From CALKXV01 sp965228905 (GTDB taxonomy: Bacteria; Pseudomonadota; Alphaproteobacteria; Rhodobacterales; Rhodobacteraceae): DNA of 64,000 nt. The stretch lies in assembly GCA_965228905.1 (NCBI GenBank), contig CBDDII010000003.1, positions 1,736,001 to 1,800,000 on the forward strand. The letters run 5' to 3'. Below the pieces are notes generated by a model that saw nothing but the letters and a program-made list of their open reading frames with translations, was not told the DNA's origin and did not search any database. Shown here piece after piece: positions 1-7,876 of this stretch (position 1 is its first letter; each line of letters begins with the position of its first letter). A program made the translations under genes and the position numbers.

Positions 1-276
1 GGAAACCTTGGAACGCTTCAGCATCCCGGCAAGCGTGCCCTCGGCATGGGCGTCCAGCGCCTTGATCCGCTCGGCAAGATCGTCTTGGGCGACAAAGTGA
101 TCTTCGTACATTTTCTGGAACAACTCGTGCAGCGGGCCAAAGGCCATGCCGGTCACGTTCCAGTGGAAATTCTGCGCCAACATCGTCGCGACCGCCGTTT
201 CGGCGACGCTCTGATTGAGGGCCTCAACGATTTGAGATTTGGCATCCGTTGACAGTGCCGTTGCTGTTTGCGTCAT
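1..276 (-). CDS. dps: Dps family DNA-binding ferritin-like protein (3' end outside window)
   Basis: The minus strand encodes the first 92 residues of a Dps/ferritin-like protein; the rest lies beyond base 1. The diagnostic part is the first helix, QNFHWNVTGMAFGPLHELF, followed by YEDHFVAQDDLAERI. The His, Asp and Glu residues of these two stretches form the inter-subunit ferroxidase centre in Dps dodecamers. The family oxidises Fe(II) with hydrogen peroxide, stores the ferric mineral and protects DNA. The start at 276 follows a clear GAGGAG ribosome site. An Irr/ICE-type palindrome lies about 100 bases upstream, which suggests iron-responsive control. Family assignment is secure; the C-terminal half cannot be judged. 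Confidence 0.9.
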   Translation of the reverse strand, partial: MTQTATALSTDAKSQIVEALNQSVAETAVATMLAQNFHWNVTGMAFGPLHELFQKMYEDHFVAQDDLAERIKALDAHAEGTLAGMLKRSKVS

Positions 277-330
277 CACGCGCTCCTCGAATATCGGTCA
301 TTTGAGCTTGCTGGCTGGCACGTGCTTGCT

Positions 331-357
331 GGCTCGCTACAGAACAAATAGCGAGCC
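331..357. repeat. 9-bp inverted repeat in the dps leader
   Basis: GGCTCGCTA (331-339) and TAGCGAGCC (349-357) are perfect complements around a 9-base loop. The hairpin lies between the ICE-like palindrome and dps. It also lies downstream of the stop of the 391-825 gene, so it could end that gene's transcript or structure the dps leader. There is no T-run on either side. An 11-base direct repeat (GCTTGCTGGCT at 306-316 and 324-334) sits next to it. Confidence 0.5.
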
Positions 358-378
358 ACGCGGGGGTTTCAAGAACTT

Positions 379-395
379 TTTAGAATAATTCTAAA
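379..395. promoter_or_regulatory. Candidate Irr box (iron control element) upstream of dps
   Basis: TTTAGAATAATTCTAAA is a perfect 7-3-7 palindrome and matches the iron control element (TTTAGAA-N3-TTCTAAA type) bound by Irr, the haem-sensing Fur-family regulator of alphaproteobacteria. It overlaps the stop codon of the divergently placed hypothetical gene and lies 103 bases upstream of the dps start. Irr commonly represses iron-storage genes under iron limitation, so control of dps is the natural reading. Binding is inferred from the motif only. Confidence 0.7.
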
Positions 396-825
396 TCAGA
401 GAGAATTGCTCGGAAATCCGGGCCAGAAGAAACCGGACATGGCGATGGTGCGCCCGGTCGATGCGCGAATGCAAAAGAAAGCGCGCGCTGGCCTCATCTT
501 TCCGCGACAGCGACGCCGCCAGCCGCAAAAGCCAGGCTTCGTCAAAGGACCGTTCCGGCGTGCCGGGGCGAAAAAGCACCGCGCGTTGGCCCAGGGCGTC
601 GTTCAGACACAGCATCAACGCCTCGGCATGGGCCTTGAAGGACTGGTTTCGATCGACACACAAAAGCGCACAGGCCTCGAACAGATCGGTGCGGGCCTTC
701 GACCGGCAGGCAAGGGCGGTGAACCTCAGGTGGTTCAGAAATGCCGTTTCGCTGGCGTCCGCCGGCTCTGCCTCGGGCCAGTCCCAATGGCTCTCCCCAT
801 GTGAAAGAGCTGCCGTTTGTCGCAT
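391..825 (-). CDS. Hypothetical protein (144 aa), unrecognised
   Basis: This is a 144-residue soluble protein with no signal peptide and no membrane segment, and I do not recognise a family. It is rich in Ala, Leu and Arg and predicted helical, with conserved-looking Cys residues in the middle (CRSKART, CALLCVD, MLCLNDA) and His-rich spacing near the end (DRAHHRHVRFLL). It is divergent from the DUF1111 gene at 891 and lies upstream of dps in the same orientation. An iron or redox-stress role is suggested by position only. The coding call rests on an uninterrupted frame with typical codon usage for this genome. Confidence 0.55.
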   Translation of the reverse strand: MRQTAALSHGESHWDWPEAEPADASETAFLNHLRFTALACRSKARTDLFEACALLCVDRNQSFKAHAEALMLCLNDALGQRAVLFRPGTPERSFDEAWLLRLAASLSRKDEASARFLLHSRIDRAHHRHVRFLLARISEQFSLI

Positions 826-890
826 CGCTTACCCCTCGGAACCCTGCGTTTTCGCTCGCACTTCAGATTTCCTGACTATATTTATAAGTT

Positions 891-2414
891 ATGAAGAATA
901 TCTCAACCTCCATCCTTGCCATTCTGCTGAATTCGGGGCCGAGCGGCGCATTCGCCGCAGCGGATCTGGCGGATTTGCACCTTCTGGTGGTGCCACGGAG
1001 TGAAGAAGAGGCGGATCGGATCAGGAAGGTGACGGCTCCGACCCGTGATTTCAGCGCATCCGAGCGGTTCGAGGCGAATCAGGCAGGGGCCGCGACGGTC
1101 CGCGTGACGGACACCAGGAATGCTTTCAGCCAACCTTCGGGCAATATCAGCTTCGAACGCGAACTTGATTTCAAGGTCGGCAACGGGCTGTTCAAGAAAC
1201 TCTGGGTGTCCTCGCCATCCTCCACCCTGGCCTCTGACGGGCTTGGTCCCCTGTTCAACGCGCGGTCCTGCCAAAGGTGCCACCTGAAGGACGGGCGCGG
1301 TCATCCGCCTGCCGGACCCGATGACAGCCGCGTGTCGATGCTGGTGCGCCTGTCGATCCCCGGAGGCGACGGAGTTGACGAAATCGAAGGCTACCTCGCC
1401 ACGCGGCCCGAGCCGACCTATGGAAGCCAGCTTCAGGATTTTACCACCGCCGGGCATCCCGCCGAAGGGCGCATCGCGGTCCGCTACACCGAGGAACCCG
1501 TCGAACTCTCCGACGGCGAAACCGTATCCCTGCGTGTTCCGACCTACGACGTTGCGGACCCCGGCTATGGCCCGCTCCATCCCGACGTGATGCTTTCGGC
1601 CAGAGTCGCGCCACAGATGATCGGTCTCGGCCTTTTGGAGGCAATCCCGGCAGAAGACATCCTCGCGCTGGCCGACCCCGAAGATACCGATGGCGATGGA
1701 ATCTCGGGCCGGGCACAGATCGTGATGTCCGCCGAATACGGCGTGCCGATGCTGGGCCGGTTCGGTCTTAAGGCGGGCCAGCCCTCGGTCTGGGAACAAT
1801 CGGCCGCCGCATTCTCGGGCGATATCGGCATCTCGACGACGCTGTTTCCCGATGCCTACGGCGATTGCACGGAAGCCCAGACCGATTGCCGGACCGCCCC
1901 CCACGGCAACACCGCCGCCCACGACGATGCCGAGATTGGCGACGAGGGGCTGGACCTCGTCAGCTTCTATGCCGCGAACCTCGGCGTGCCAGCCCGGCGC
2001 GACGTGGACGACCCACTGGTCCTGCTTGGCAAACGGGTGTTCTACGAAACCGGCTGCACCGGCTGCCACACCCCGAAATTCGTTACACACCGGCTGGAGG
2101 ATCAGCCCGAGCAGAGCTTTCAACTGATCTGGCCCTACACCGACATGCTCTTGCACGACATGGGGCCGGGCCTCGCCGACAACCGGCCCGAAGCACGCGC
2201 GAACGGGCAGGAATGGCGCACGCCGCCCTTGTGGGGGATCGGGTTGACCGAACAAGTGTCGGGCCACACGTTTTTCCTGCACGACGGGCGGGCGCGGTCG
2301 CTTCTGGAGGCCATTCTGTGGCATGGGGGCGAGGCCGAAGCGCAGAAACAGAAAGTGGTGACCATGCCGAAAGTAGACCGTGACGCTCTTATCCGATTCC
2401 TTGGAAGCCTCTGA
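891..2414 (+). CDS. Di-haem oxidoreductase-like protein (DUF1111, COG3488)
   Basis: The 507-residue exported protein starts with a short signal peptide (about residues 1-23, ending AFA). It has two CxxCH haem-binding motifs, CQRCH in the N-terminal third and CTGCH in the C-terminal third. This is the pattern of the DUF1111 thiol-oxidoreductase-like di-haem family, related to di-haem peroxidases. Homologues sit in iron-uptake clusters with imelysin-like proteins, and the next gene here is one, only 1 base away. The likely site of action is the periplasm, with electrons passed to or from iron or copper substrates. The start lacks a convincing ribosome site, although the signal peptide fits. In many genomes an additional imelysin gene precedes this one; here it is missing. 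Confidence 0.85.
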   Translation: MKNISTSILAILLNSGPSGAFAAADLADLHLLVVPRSEEEADRIRKVTAPTRDFSASERFEANQAGAATVRVTDTRNAFSQPSGNISFERELDFKVGNGLFKKLWVSSPSSTLASDGLGPLFNARSCQRCHLKDGRGHPPAGPDDSRVSMLVRLSIPGGDGVDEIEGYLATRPEPTYGSQLQDFTTAGHPAEGRIAVRYTEEPVELSDGETVSLRVPTYDVADPGYGPLHPDVMLSARVAPQMIGLGLLEAIPAEDILALADPEDTDGDGISGRAQIVMSAEYGVPMLGRFGLKAGQPSVWEQSAAAFSGDIGISTTLFPDAYGDCTEAQTDCRTAPHGNTAAHDDAEIGDEGLDLVSFYAANLGVPARRDVDDPLVLLGKRVFYETGCTGCHTPKFVTHRLEDQPEQSFQLIWPYTDMLLHDMGPGLADNRPEARANGQEWRTPPLWGIGLTEQVSGHTFFLHDGRARSLLEAILWHGGEAEAQKQKVVTMPKVDRDALIRFLGSL

Positions 2415-2415
2415 C

Positions 2416-3375
2416 ATGCGCCTTGCACTTGCCTTCTGCCTGATCGCCACACCCGGCCTTGCCGATACCTCCGACGTGATCGACACCCATATCCTGCCGC
2501 GCCACCAGACCCTTGTCGCCGAAACCGCCGCACTGGCCGAAAGTGCCACGCAGGATTGCACGCCCGAAGCTCTGCGCCCCGCCTTCCACAGCGCCTATGA
2601 CGCCTGGATTGGCATCAGCCATATCCAGTTCGGCCCTATCGAGGATCAGGGGCTGTCCCTTGCAATGGCCTTCTGGCCAGACACCAAGAACGCAACCGGC
2701 AAGGCCATCGCGCGTCTGACCGCGGCCAGAGATCCGATCATTGATGATCCCGAAAGTTTCCCCCAAGTTTCGGTCGCCGCCCAGGGGTTCACCGCGCTTG
2801 AACTCCTGCTTTACGAACCCCAACCCGATGGCGATTACGCTTGCCAGTTGACCCGTGCCATCGCCACAGGATTGGCACGAAAAGCCACCGAACTTGCCGA
2901 AGGCTGGGTCGATCACGCCGCCCTCTTGCGGAATGCGGGGGCAAACACGCGCTATCAATCCGAAGACGAAGCAGAACGCGCAGTTTTCACGTCCCTTTCC
3001 ACCGGGCTGGAATTCCTGCACGATCAACGACTTGGCCGGCCCCTTGGCACCTTCGACCGGCCCCGCCCGCGCCGGGCCGAGGCCTGGCGCTCGGAACGCA
3101 GCCTGCGCCATGTCGAGATCAGCCTTGAAGCTCTCGAAAACCTTACCAGCGAATTGGTCGCCGACACCCCCCGCGCCTCCGCCGCCTTCGAACGCGCCCT
3201 TGATCGGGCGCAATCCCTCGACGATCCCGGCCTTCAAGGCGTCGCAGATCCCGCCAGCCGGTTTCGCATCGAAGCCCTGCAACAGGCCGTCGCCGATGTG
3301 CAACTCGCGGTGGGCGAAGAGGTCGGCAAACCGCTTGGCATTACGGCGGGGTTCAATTCACTGGACGGCGACTGA
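2416..3375 (+). CDS. Imelysin-like (peptidase M75 family) periplasmic protein
   Basis: The 319-residue protein begins with a signal peptide (MRLALAFCLIATPGLADT). The body has the helical-bundle pattern of the imelysin/IrpA family, with ETAALAESA early on, GISHIQFGPIEDQG, and LGRPLGTFDRPRPRRAE later. Imelysins are periplasmic or outer-membrane proteins of iron-uptake systems. The classical GxHxxE metal-site motif appears here as GFTALE (residues 124-129), so the His is replaced by Thr. This matches the second imelysin subtype that follows DUF1111 genes, so metal binding may differ. I chose the ATG at 2416 because it creates the signal peptide and follows the upstream stop by one base. Confidence 0.82.
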   Translation: MRLALAFCLIATPGLADTSDVIDTHILPRHQTLVAETAALAESATQDCTPEALRPAFHSAYDAWIGISHIQFGPIEDQGLSLAMAFWPDTKNATGKAIARLTAARDPIIDDPESFPQVSVAAQGFTALELLLYEPQPDGDYACQLTRAIATGLARKATELAEGWVDHAALLRNAGANTRYQSEDEAERAVFTSLSTGLEFLHDQRLGRPLGTFDRPRPRRAEAWRSERSLRHVEISLEALENLTSELVADTPRASAAFERALDRAQSLDDPGLQGVADPASRFRIEALQQAVADVQLAVGEEVGKPLGITAGFNSLDGD

Positions 3376-4427
3376 TGCTGACCCGGCGCATTTTCCTTGC
3401 CGGTATCGGCGCAACGGCAGCCCCCGTGGGTAGCTGGGCCGAGGCGAACCACCCCGTCGCCCTCAGCGCCGCACGCCGCCCCGACGGGCGCTTTGCCCTT
3501 GTCGGTCTTCGCGCCGACGGCTCGCTGGCCTTGGATCTTGATCTGCCCGCACGCGGCCACGCAGGTGCCGCCCATCCCACACGGGCCGAGGCGCTGGTGC
3601 TGGCCCGGCGTCCCGGCACCTACGCGCTTGTCATCGACTGCATCAGCGGCGCGATCCGCCAGCGGCTGACGGCCCCGGAAGGGCGACATTTCTACGGCCA
3701 CGGCGCCTTCACCGCTGACGGCAGCCTGTTCCTTGCCCCGGAAAACGACATCGAAACCGGCGAGGGGCGCATCGGTATCTGGGATGCCGCCCTCGGCTAT
3801 CAACGGATCGAAGACCTCCCCTCCGGCGGCATCGGCCCGCACGAGATCATCCGGCTTGCCAGCGGCAGTTTCGCCATCGCCAACGGCGGCATCCGCACCC
3901 ATCCCGACAAGGGGCGCGAGAAACTGAACCTCGACACCATGCGCCCGAACCTGACGATCCTGTCACCGTCCGGGCGCATCATTGACCAGGCCGAGGCGAA
4001 CGCGCCGCAAAACTCGCTCCGTCACATCGCCGAGGATGCGCGGGGGCGGATCATCACCGGCTCTCAATGGCAGGGTGACCTTTACGATGCACCGCCCCTT
4101 GTCGGTGCCTACAGCGATGGCGTTCTGCGTGACCTCGACGATGATCCGGCCCTGCCATTGCGCCTTGATGGCTATGTCGGGAGTGTCGAGAAACTCGGGG
4201 GAGGGGCAGCAGTCACCTCGCCACGCGGCGGGGTGGCGCTGGTCTTCGACGAAACCGGCGCGGCGACGCTCTCGACCCCGGCACCGGATGTTTGCGGGTT
4301 GGCCAGCCACGCTGGAGACACCCTTGCCACCGACGGCAACGGCAACGTCCACCGGCTAAGTCAATCGGGAATGGACCGCATCGCCACCCACGACCTTGCC
4401 TTCGACAACCACATCGTCAGCCTGTAA
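3375..4427 (+). CDS. DUF1513 family periplasmic beta-propeller protein
   Basis: This is the last gene of the triplet. Its ATG overlaps the imelysin TGA by one base, which implies translational coupling. The N-terminus MLTRRIFLAGIGATAAP has a twin-arginine-like motif (TRRIFLAG), consistent with Tat export. The remainder contains repeated blade-like segments (DGRFALVGLRADGSLALDLD, GRIGIWDAALGYQRI, YVGSVEKLGGGAAVTSPRG), typical of the DUF1513 propeller family. Its biochemical role is unknown, but it travels with DUF1111 and imelysin genes, so a part in periplasmic iron handling is likely. It converges on the RACo-like gene with only 7 bases between them. Confidence 0.82.
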   Translation: MLTRRIFLAGIGATAAPVGSWAEANHPVALSAARRPDGRFALVGLRADGSLALDLDLPARGHAGAAHPTRAEALVLARRPGTYALVIDCISGAIRQRLTAPEGRHFYGHGAFTADGSLFLAPENDIETGEGRIGIWDAALGYQRIEDLPSGGIGPHEIIRLASGSFAIANGGIRTHPDKGREKLNLDTMRPNLTILSPSGRIIDQAEANAPQNSLRHIAEDARGRIITGSQWQGDLYDAPPLVGAYSDGVLRDLDDDPALPLRLDGYVGSVEKLGGGAAVTSPRGGVALVFDETGAATLSTPAPDVCGLASHAGDTLATDGNGNVHRLSQSGMDRIATHDLAFDNHIVSL

Positions 4428-4434
4428 GGGCAAG

Positions 4435-6471
4435 TCAGCCCCGCCGCCGTCGCCGCCTCTGAGTGTCGCCGCCGCCTGTATTGAAGACAACCTTGGGCAG
4501 ATCGACCTCCTTTGAAAGCTCGGGAAACTCTGCCGTCGCGTGGGGAATGGCATTGGCGGCGACGAAATGTTCCTGGAATCGCGGCTCGATCGCGGTTTCG
4601 ACCTTGTGGATGCGATGCACCTCTTCCTCGATCCGCGCCCGTGCCGAGATGTCACAAAGCGCAATCCGCGCGCCCGTACCGGCTGCGTTTCCGGCAGAGG
4701 TCACCTTGTCCAGCGGGCAATCGGGGATCATCCCCAGAACCATCGCGTGTTTGGGCGAGATATGCGCGCCGAACGCCCCGGCCAGCACGATCCTGTCCAC
4801 CGTGTCGGTCTGCAATTCGTCCATCAGCAAACGCGCCCCGGCATAAAGCGCCGATTTCGCAAGCTGGATCGCGCGGATGTCGCCCTGGGTGACGGTGATC
4901 CGCGTTCCGGCCTCGGCGTCTTCCCAGACCAGATAGGCATGGGTGCGACCGTCGGGTATCGACCTCGACGTGCCGGTCTGCTCTGCCGATCCGATCAGCC
5001 CGGACGGGTCCAAAAGGCCCGCCATCCGCATTTCCGCCACCGCCTCGATGATGCCCGAGCCGCAAATGCCGGTCACGCCGCTCACGGCAATCGCGGCGTC
5101 GAACCCCGGATCGTCCGACCAGAGGTCCGAACCGATCACGCGGAAACGCGGTTCCTTGGTGTTGGGGTCGATCTCGATCCTTTCGATGGCACCGGGGGCG
5201 GCACGCTGACCGGACGAAATCTGCGCTCCCTCAAAGGCCGGCCCCGTGGGCGAGGAACAGGCCAACACGCGGTCCTTCGTGCCCAACAGGATCTCGGCGT
5301 TGGTGCCGACGTCACAGATCAACACAAGGTCGTCCGACTTGTAGGGTTCTTCCGACAGCGCAACGGCGGCACAATCGGCCCCGACGTGGCCCGCGATGCA
5401 GGGCAGGATATAGGCCCGCGCCGCGGTGTTGATCGACGAAAGGCCAAGGTTCGACGCTTCGGTGTTCACCGGATCGGAGGTTGCCAGCGCGAAAGGGGCC
5501 TGGCCCAGTTCCACCGGGTCGATCCCCAAAAGCAGGTGGTGCATGACCGGGTTGCAGACGACGACCGCCTCGACGATCTGGCGCAGTTCGATCTCGGCCT
5601 CACCCGCAAGGTCACCGGCAAGGCGATCCATCGCATCGCGTACCGCCTTCGTCATCTCGACATCGCCGCCGGGGTTCATCATCGCATAAGACACCCGGCT
5701 CATCAGGTCTTCGCCGAACCGGATCTGCGGGTTCATGATGCCCGACGATGCCAGCACCTGACCATTCCTCAGGTCGCAAAGGTGGGCCGCGATGGTGGTC
5801 GAGCCAAGGTCGATCGCCAACCCGTAAAGCCGATCCTCGGAATACCCCGGCCAGAGGTCGATCAACACGGGCCGACCGCCGCGATGGTCCTGCCAGACCG
5901 CCGCCGTCACCGCCCAGTTTCCCTTCCTGAGGGCAGGCTGCAACTTGCCCAGAAGGGCAGGGCTGGCGGCCACGTTTTCAAGTTCCCAGTCGCGCTGAAG
6001 GGCTTCGCGCAGCCTTTGCAGATCGCCCGAAGGCTCGTGCATGTCCGGTTCACGCACCTCGACGTAATAAAGCCGTGTGGCAGGGGCCATCGTGATCGTG
6101 CGAACGGCGGCGGCTTTTCGCACCACCTGCTTGTGCACCTGGCTTTCCGGCGGCACGTCGATCACCACATCGCCCTGGATCAGCGCCTGACATCCCAGCC
6201 GCCGCCCGTCCTTCAGACCGCGCTTTTCGTCATAGCGTGCCTCGACCGCGTTCCATTCCGACAGGGCATCCTCGGCCACCGTCACCCCGTGCTTTGGAAA
6301 ATTCCCAAAGCCGGGCGAGACCTGGCACTTGGAACAAATGCCGCGCCCGCCGCAAACCGAATCGAGGTCCACGCCCATCTGCCGCGCCGCCGTCAGAACG
6401 GGGGTGCCAAGCGCCACCTCGCCACGCTTGCCCGAGGGCGTGAAAATCACCAGCGCTGTGTCTTTGGTCAT
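4435..6471 (-). CDS. RACo-like ferredoxin/ASKHA activator of corrinoid proteins (DUF4445)
   Basis: The 678-residue protein combines an N-terminal plant-type 2Fe-2S domain (C40, C46, C49 and C94) with a C-terminal ATPase-fold domain. That domain starts near residue 217 and carries the phosphate loop DLGSTT (221-226), then ICDVGTNAEILLG and VLAGAFGAHISPKHA. This is the architecture of RACo/RamA-type proteins, which use ATP to re-reduce cob(II)amide to active cob(I)amide in corrinoid methyltransferase systems. The neighbouring methyltetrahydrofolate methyltransferase supports this role. The extreme C-terminus is a run of six arginines (GGGDTQRRRRRRG), mirrored by the next gene. No partner corrinoid protein is present in the window. 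Confidence 0.9.
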   Translation of the reverse strand: MTKDTALVIFTPSGKRGEVALGTPVLTAARQMGVDLDSVCGGRGICSKCQVSPGFGNFPKHGVTVAEDALSEWNAVEARYDEKRGLKDGRRLGCQALIQGDVVIDVPPESQVHKQVVRKAAAVRTITMAPATRLYYVEVREPDMHEPSGDLQRLREALQRDWELENVAASPALLGKLQPALRKGNWAVTAAVWQDHRGGRPVLIDLWPGYSEDRLYGLAIDLGSTTIAAHLCDLRNGQVLASSGIMNPQIRFGEDLMSRVSYAMMNPGGDVEMTKAVRDAMDRLAGDLAGEAEIELRQIVEAVVVCNPVMHHLLLGIDPVELGQAPFALATSDPVNTEASNLGLSSINTAARAYILPCIAGHVGADCAAVALSEEPYKSDDLVLICDVGTNAEILLGTKDRVLACSSPTGPAFEGAQISSGQRAAPGAIERIEIDPNTKEPRFRVIGSDLWSDDPGFDAAIAVSGVTGICGSGIIEAVAEMRMAGLLDPSGLIGSAEQTGTSRSIPDGRTHAYLVWEDAEAGTRITVTQGDIRAIQLAKSALYAGARLLMDELQTDTVDRIVLAGAFGAHISPKHAMVLGMIPDCPLDKVTSAGNAAGTGARIALCDISARARIEEEVHRIHKVETAIEPRFQEHFVAANAIPHATAEFPELSKEVDLPKVVFNTGGGDTQRRRRRRG

Positions 6472-6568
6472 GAACGCTCCGGTCGTTCAGGTCAGCATAA
6501 CGCCTTGATTTTGGTTGAGAAGGCCCCAAAACGGCACAGGCGGTCGCAATCGGCGCATCCCGGTCGCC

Positions 6569-7729
6569 CTAGCGCCGCCGCCGCCGTCCGCCTTCGCGAC
6601 GTCCGCGACCACCCTGAGCGCCGCCCGACGCCTTGTTGATCTTGATCCAATTGCCGCCCGAAGGGTCGTTGTTGTTCAGGAAATCCGCCGCCCGGATCGA
6701 CAGCGTTTCTTCCGACATCACCCCGGTTTTCGGCGCAAGACCCAAGAGCGGCGCAAGCGCGGCAGGGTCGATGCCTTCGGGCACGATCACACCCATGTCA
6801 GCCAGCCTTGCGATCCGCTCCGACACAAGATCGGCGTCGGCGGACATACCCAGAAGCGGGCGAAGCGCCTTCAGATCAACTTCGTCCGGCGCGGTCACGC
6901 CAAGGGCCTTCAACTCGTCCAGCCGCTCGCCGGTCGCTTTCAGCGTCTTCGGCATGGCGACCGGGTTCATGATCGCGCTTGTCATCCCGTGGCTCGCAGC
7001 CATCGCAAGAAAGGCGTTGTTTATCCCGTGCCGGTTCGGCAGCCCGAACGAGATGTTCGACGCACCGCAGGTGGTGTTCACGCCCAGTTCCTCGCGCAGT
7101 TTTCGCACCAGAGTAAACACCTGCTGCCCCGCCGTCGCCATCGCGCCCACGGGCATCACCAGCGGATCGACCACGATGTCATGGGCCGGGATGCCGAAAT
7201 CCGCCGCCCGCTCGACGATCTTCTTCGCGACCGCAAAGCGCACGTCGGGGTCTTCGGAAATGCCCGTGTCGTCGTTTGAAATCGCCACGACCGGCACGTT
7301 GTATTTCTTGACCAGCGGCAGAACCAGTTCCAGCCGTTCTTCCTCGCCGGTGACCGAGTTCAAAAGGGGACGACCCTGCGCGGTTTCCAGACCCGCTTCC
7401 AGGGCACCCGGCACCGAACTGTCGATGCAAAGCGGTGCATCGACCAACCCCTGCACCAGTTCCACCATCTTGGTCATCAGCGGCGGTTCGGTCTCGTTCG
7501 GGTTGGGGTTCGAGTTGTAGACGACGCCCGCGTTCACATCCAGCACCTGCGCCCCGCAGGCGACCTGTTCCAGCGCGTCCTTTTCTACGGTCGAGAAATT
7601 CCCGGCCTCCAACTCGGCTGCCAGTATCTTGCGGCCCGTCGGATTGATCCGCTCGCCAATCACGCAGAAAGGTTCGTCAAAGCCGATGACAACGGTTTGG
7701 GATTTGGATTCAAGGACGGTGCGCGTCAT
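6569..7729 (-). CDS. Methyltetrahydrofolate:corrinoid methyltransferase (pterin-binding, MtgA/AcsE-like)
   Basis: The 386-residue protein has a dihydropteroate-synthase-fold pterin-binding domain: GERINPTGRK near the start, then VLDVNAGV, LCIDSS and NDDTGISEDP. This is the pattern of enzymes that move a methyl group between a corrinoid protein and tetrahydrofolate. After the barrel, two similar units occur in tandem (LGVTAPDEVDLKALRPLLGM and MGVIVPEGIDPAALAPLLGL), followed by a Gly/Arg-rich tail ending in five arginines. The start at 7729 is preferred over upstream frames because of an AAGGAAG ribosome site. It lies upstream of, and in the same direction as, the RACo-like gene, with a 97-base gap. 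Confidence 0.9.
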   Translation of the reverse strand: MTRTVLESKSQTVVIGFDEPFCVIGERINPTGRKILAAELEAGNFSTVEKDALEQVACGAQVLDVNAGVVYNSNPNPNETEPPLMTKMVELVQGLVDAPLCIDSSVPGALEAGLETAQGRPLLNSVTGEEERLELVLPLVKKYNVPVVAISNDDTGISEDPDVRFAVAKKIVERAADFGIPAHDIVVDPLVMPVGAMATAGQQVFTLVRKLREELGVNTTCGASNISFGLPNRHGINNAFLAMAASHGMTSAIMNPVAMPKTLKATGERLDELKALGVTAPDEVDLKALRPLLGMSADADLVSERIARLADMGVIVPEGIDPAALAPLLGLAPKTGVMSEETLSIRAADFLNNNDPSGGNWIKINKASGGAQGGRGRREGGRRRRR

Positions 7730-7876
7730 GGGGCTTCCTTTGCCGGAGCGATTCATTGGGCCAGTCATCCTGCGATTCCGCCCTTCATGCAGGGCGGGAA
7801 ACGACTTCTGGCAGGTTGGAAAAGACACCTAGAGAAGTCGTAAGGCCTTGGCGAGGGTGCGCGGGGTGAAAGTTTC

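Noticed and set aside
903..2561. 552-codon frame opposite the DUF1111 gene
   Set aside because: The plus-strand gene has haem motifs and a signal peptide. The minus-strand frame has low complexity and no family features.
4540..6639. 699-codon frame on the plus strand opposite the RACo-like gene
   Set aside because: Arg/His-rich composition without motifs and no ribosome site. It mirrors the real gene on the minus strand.
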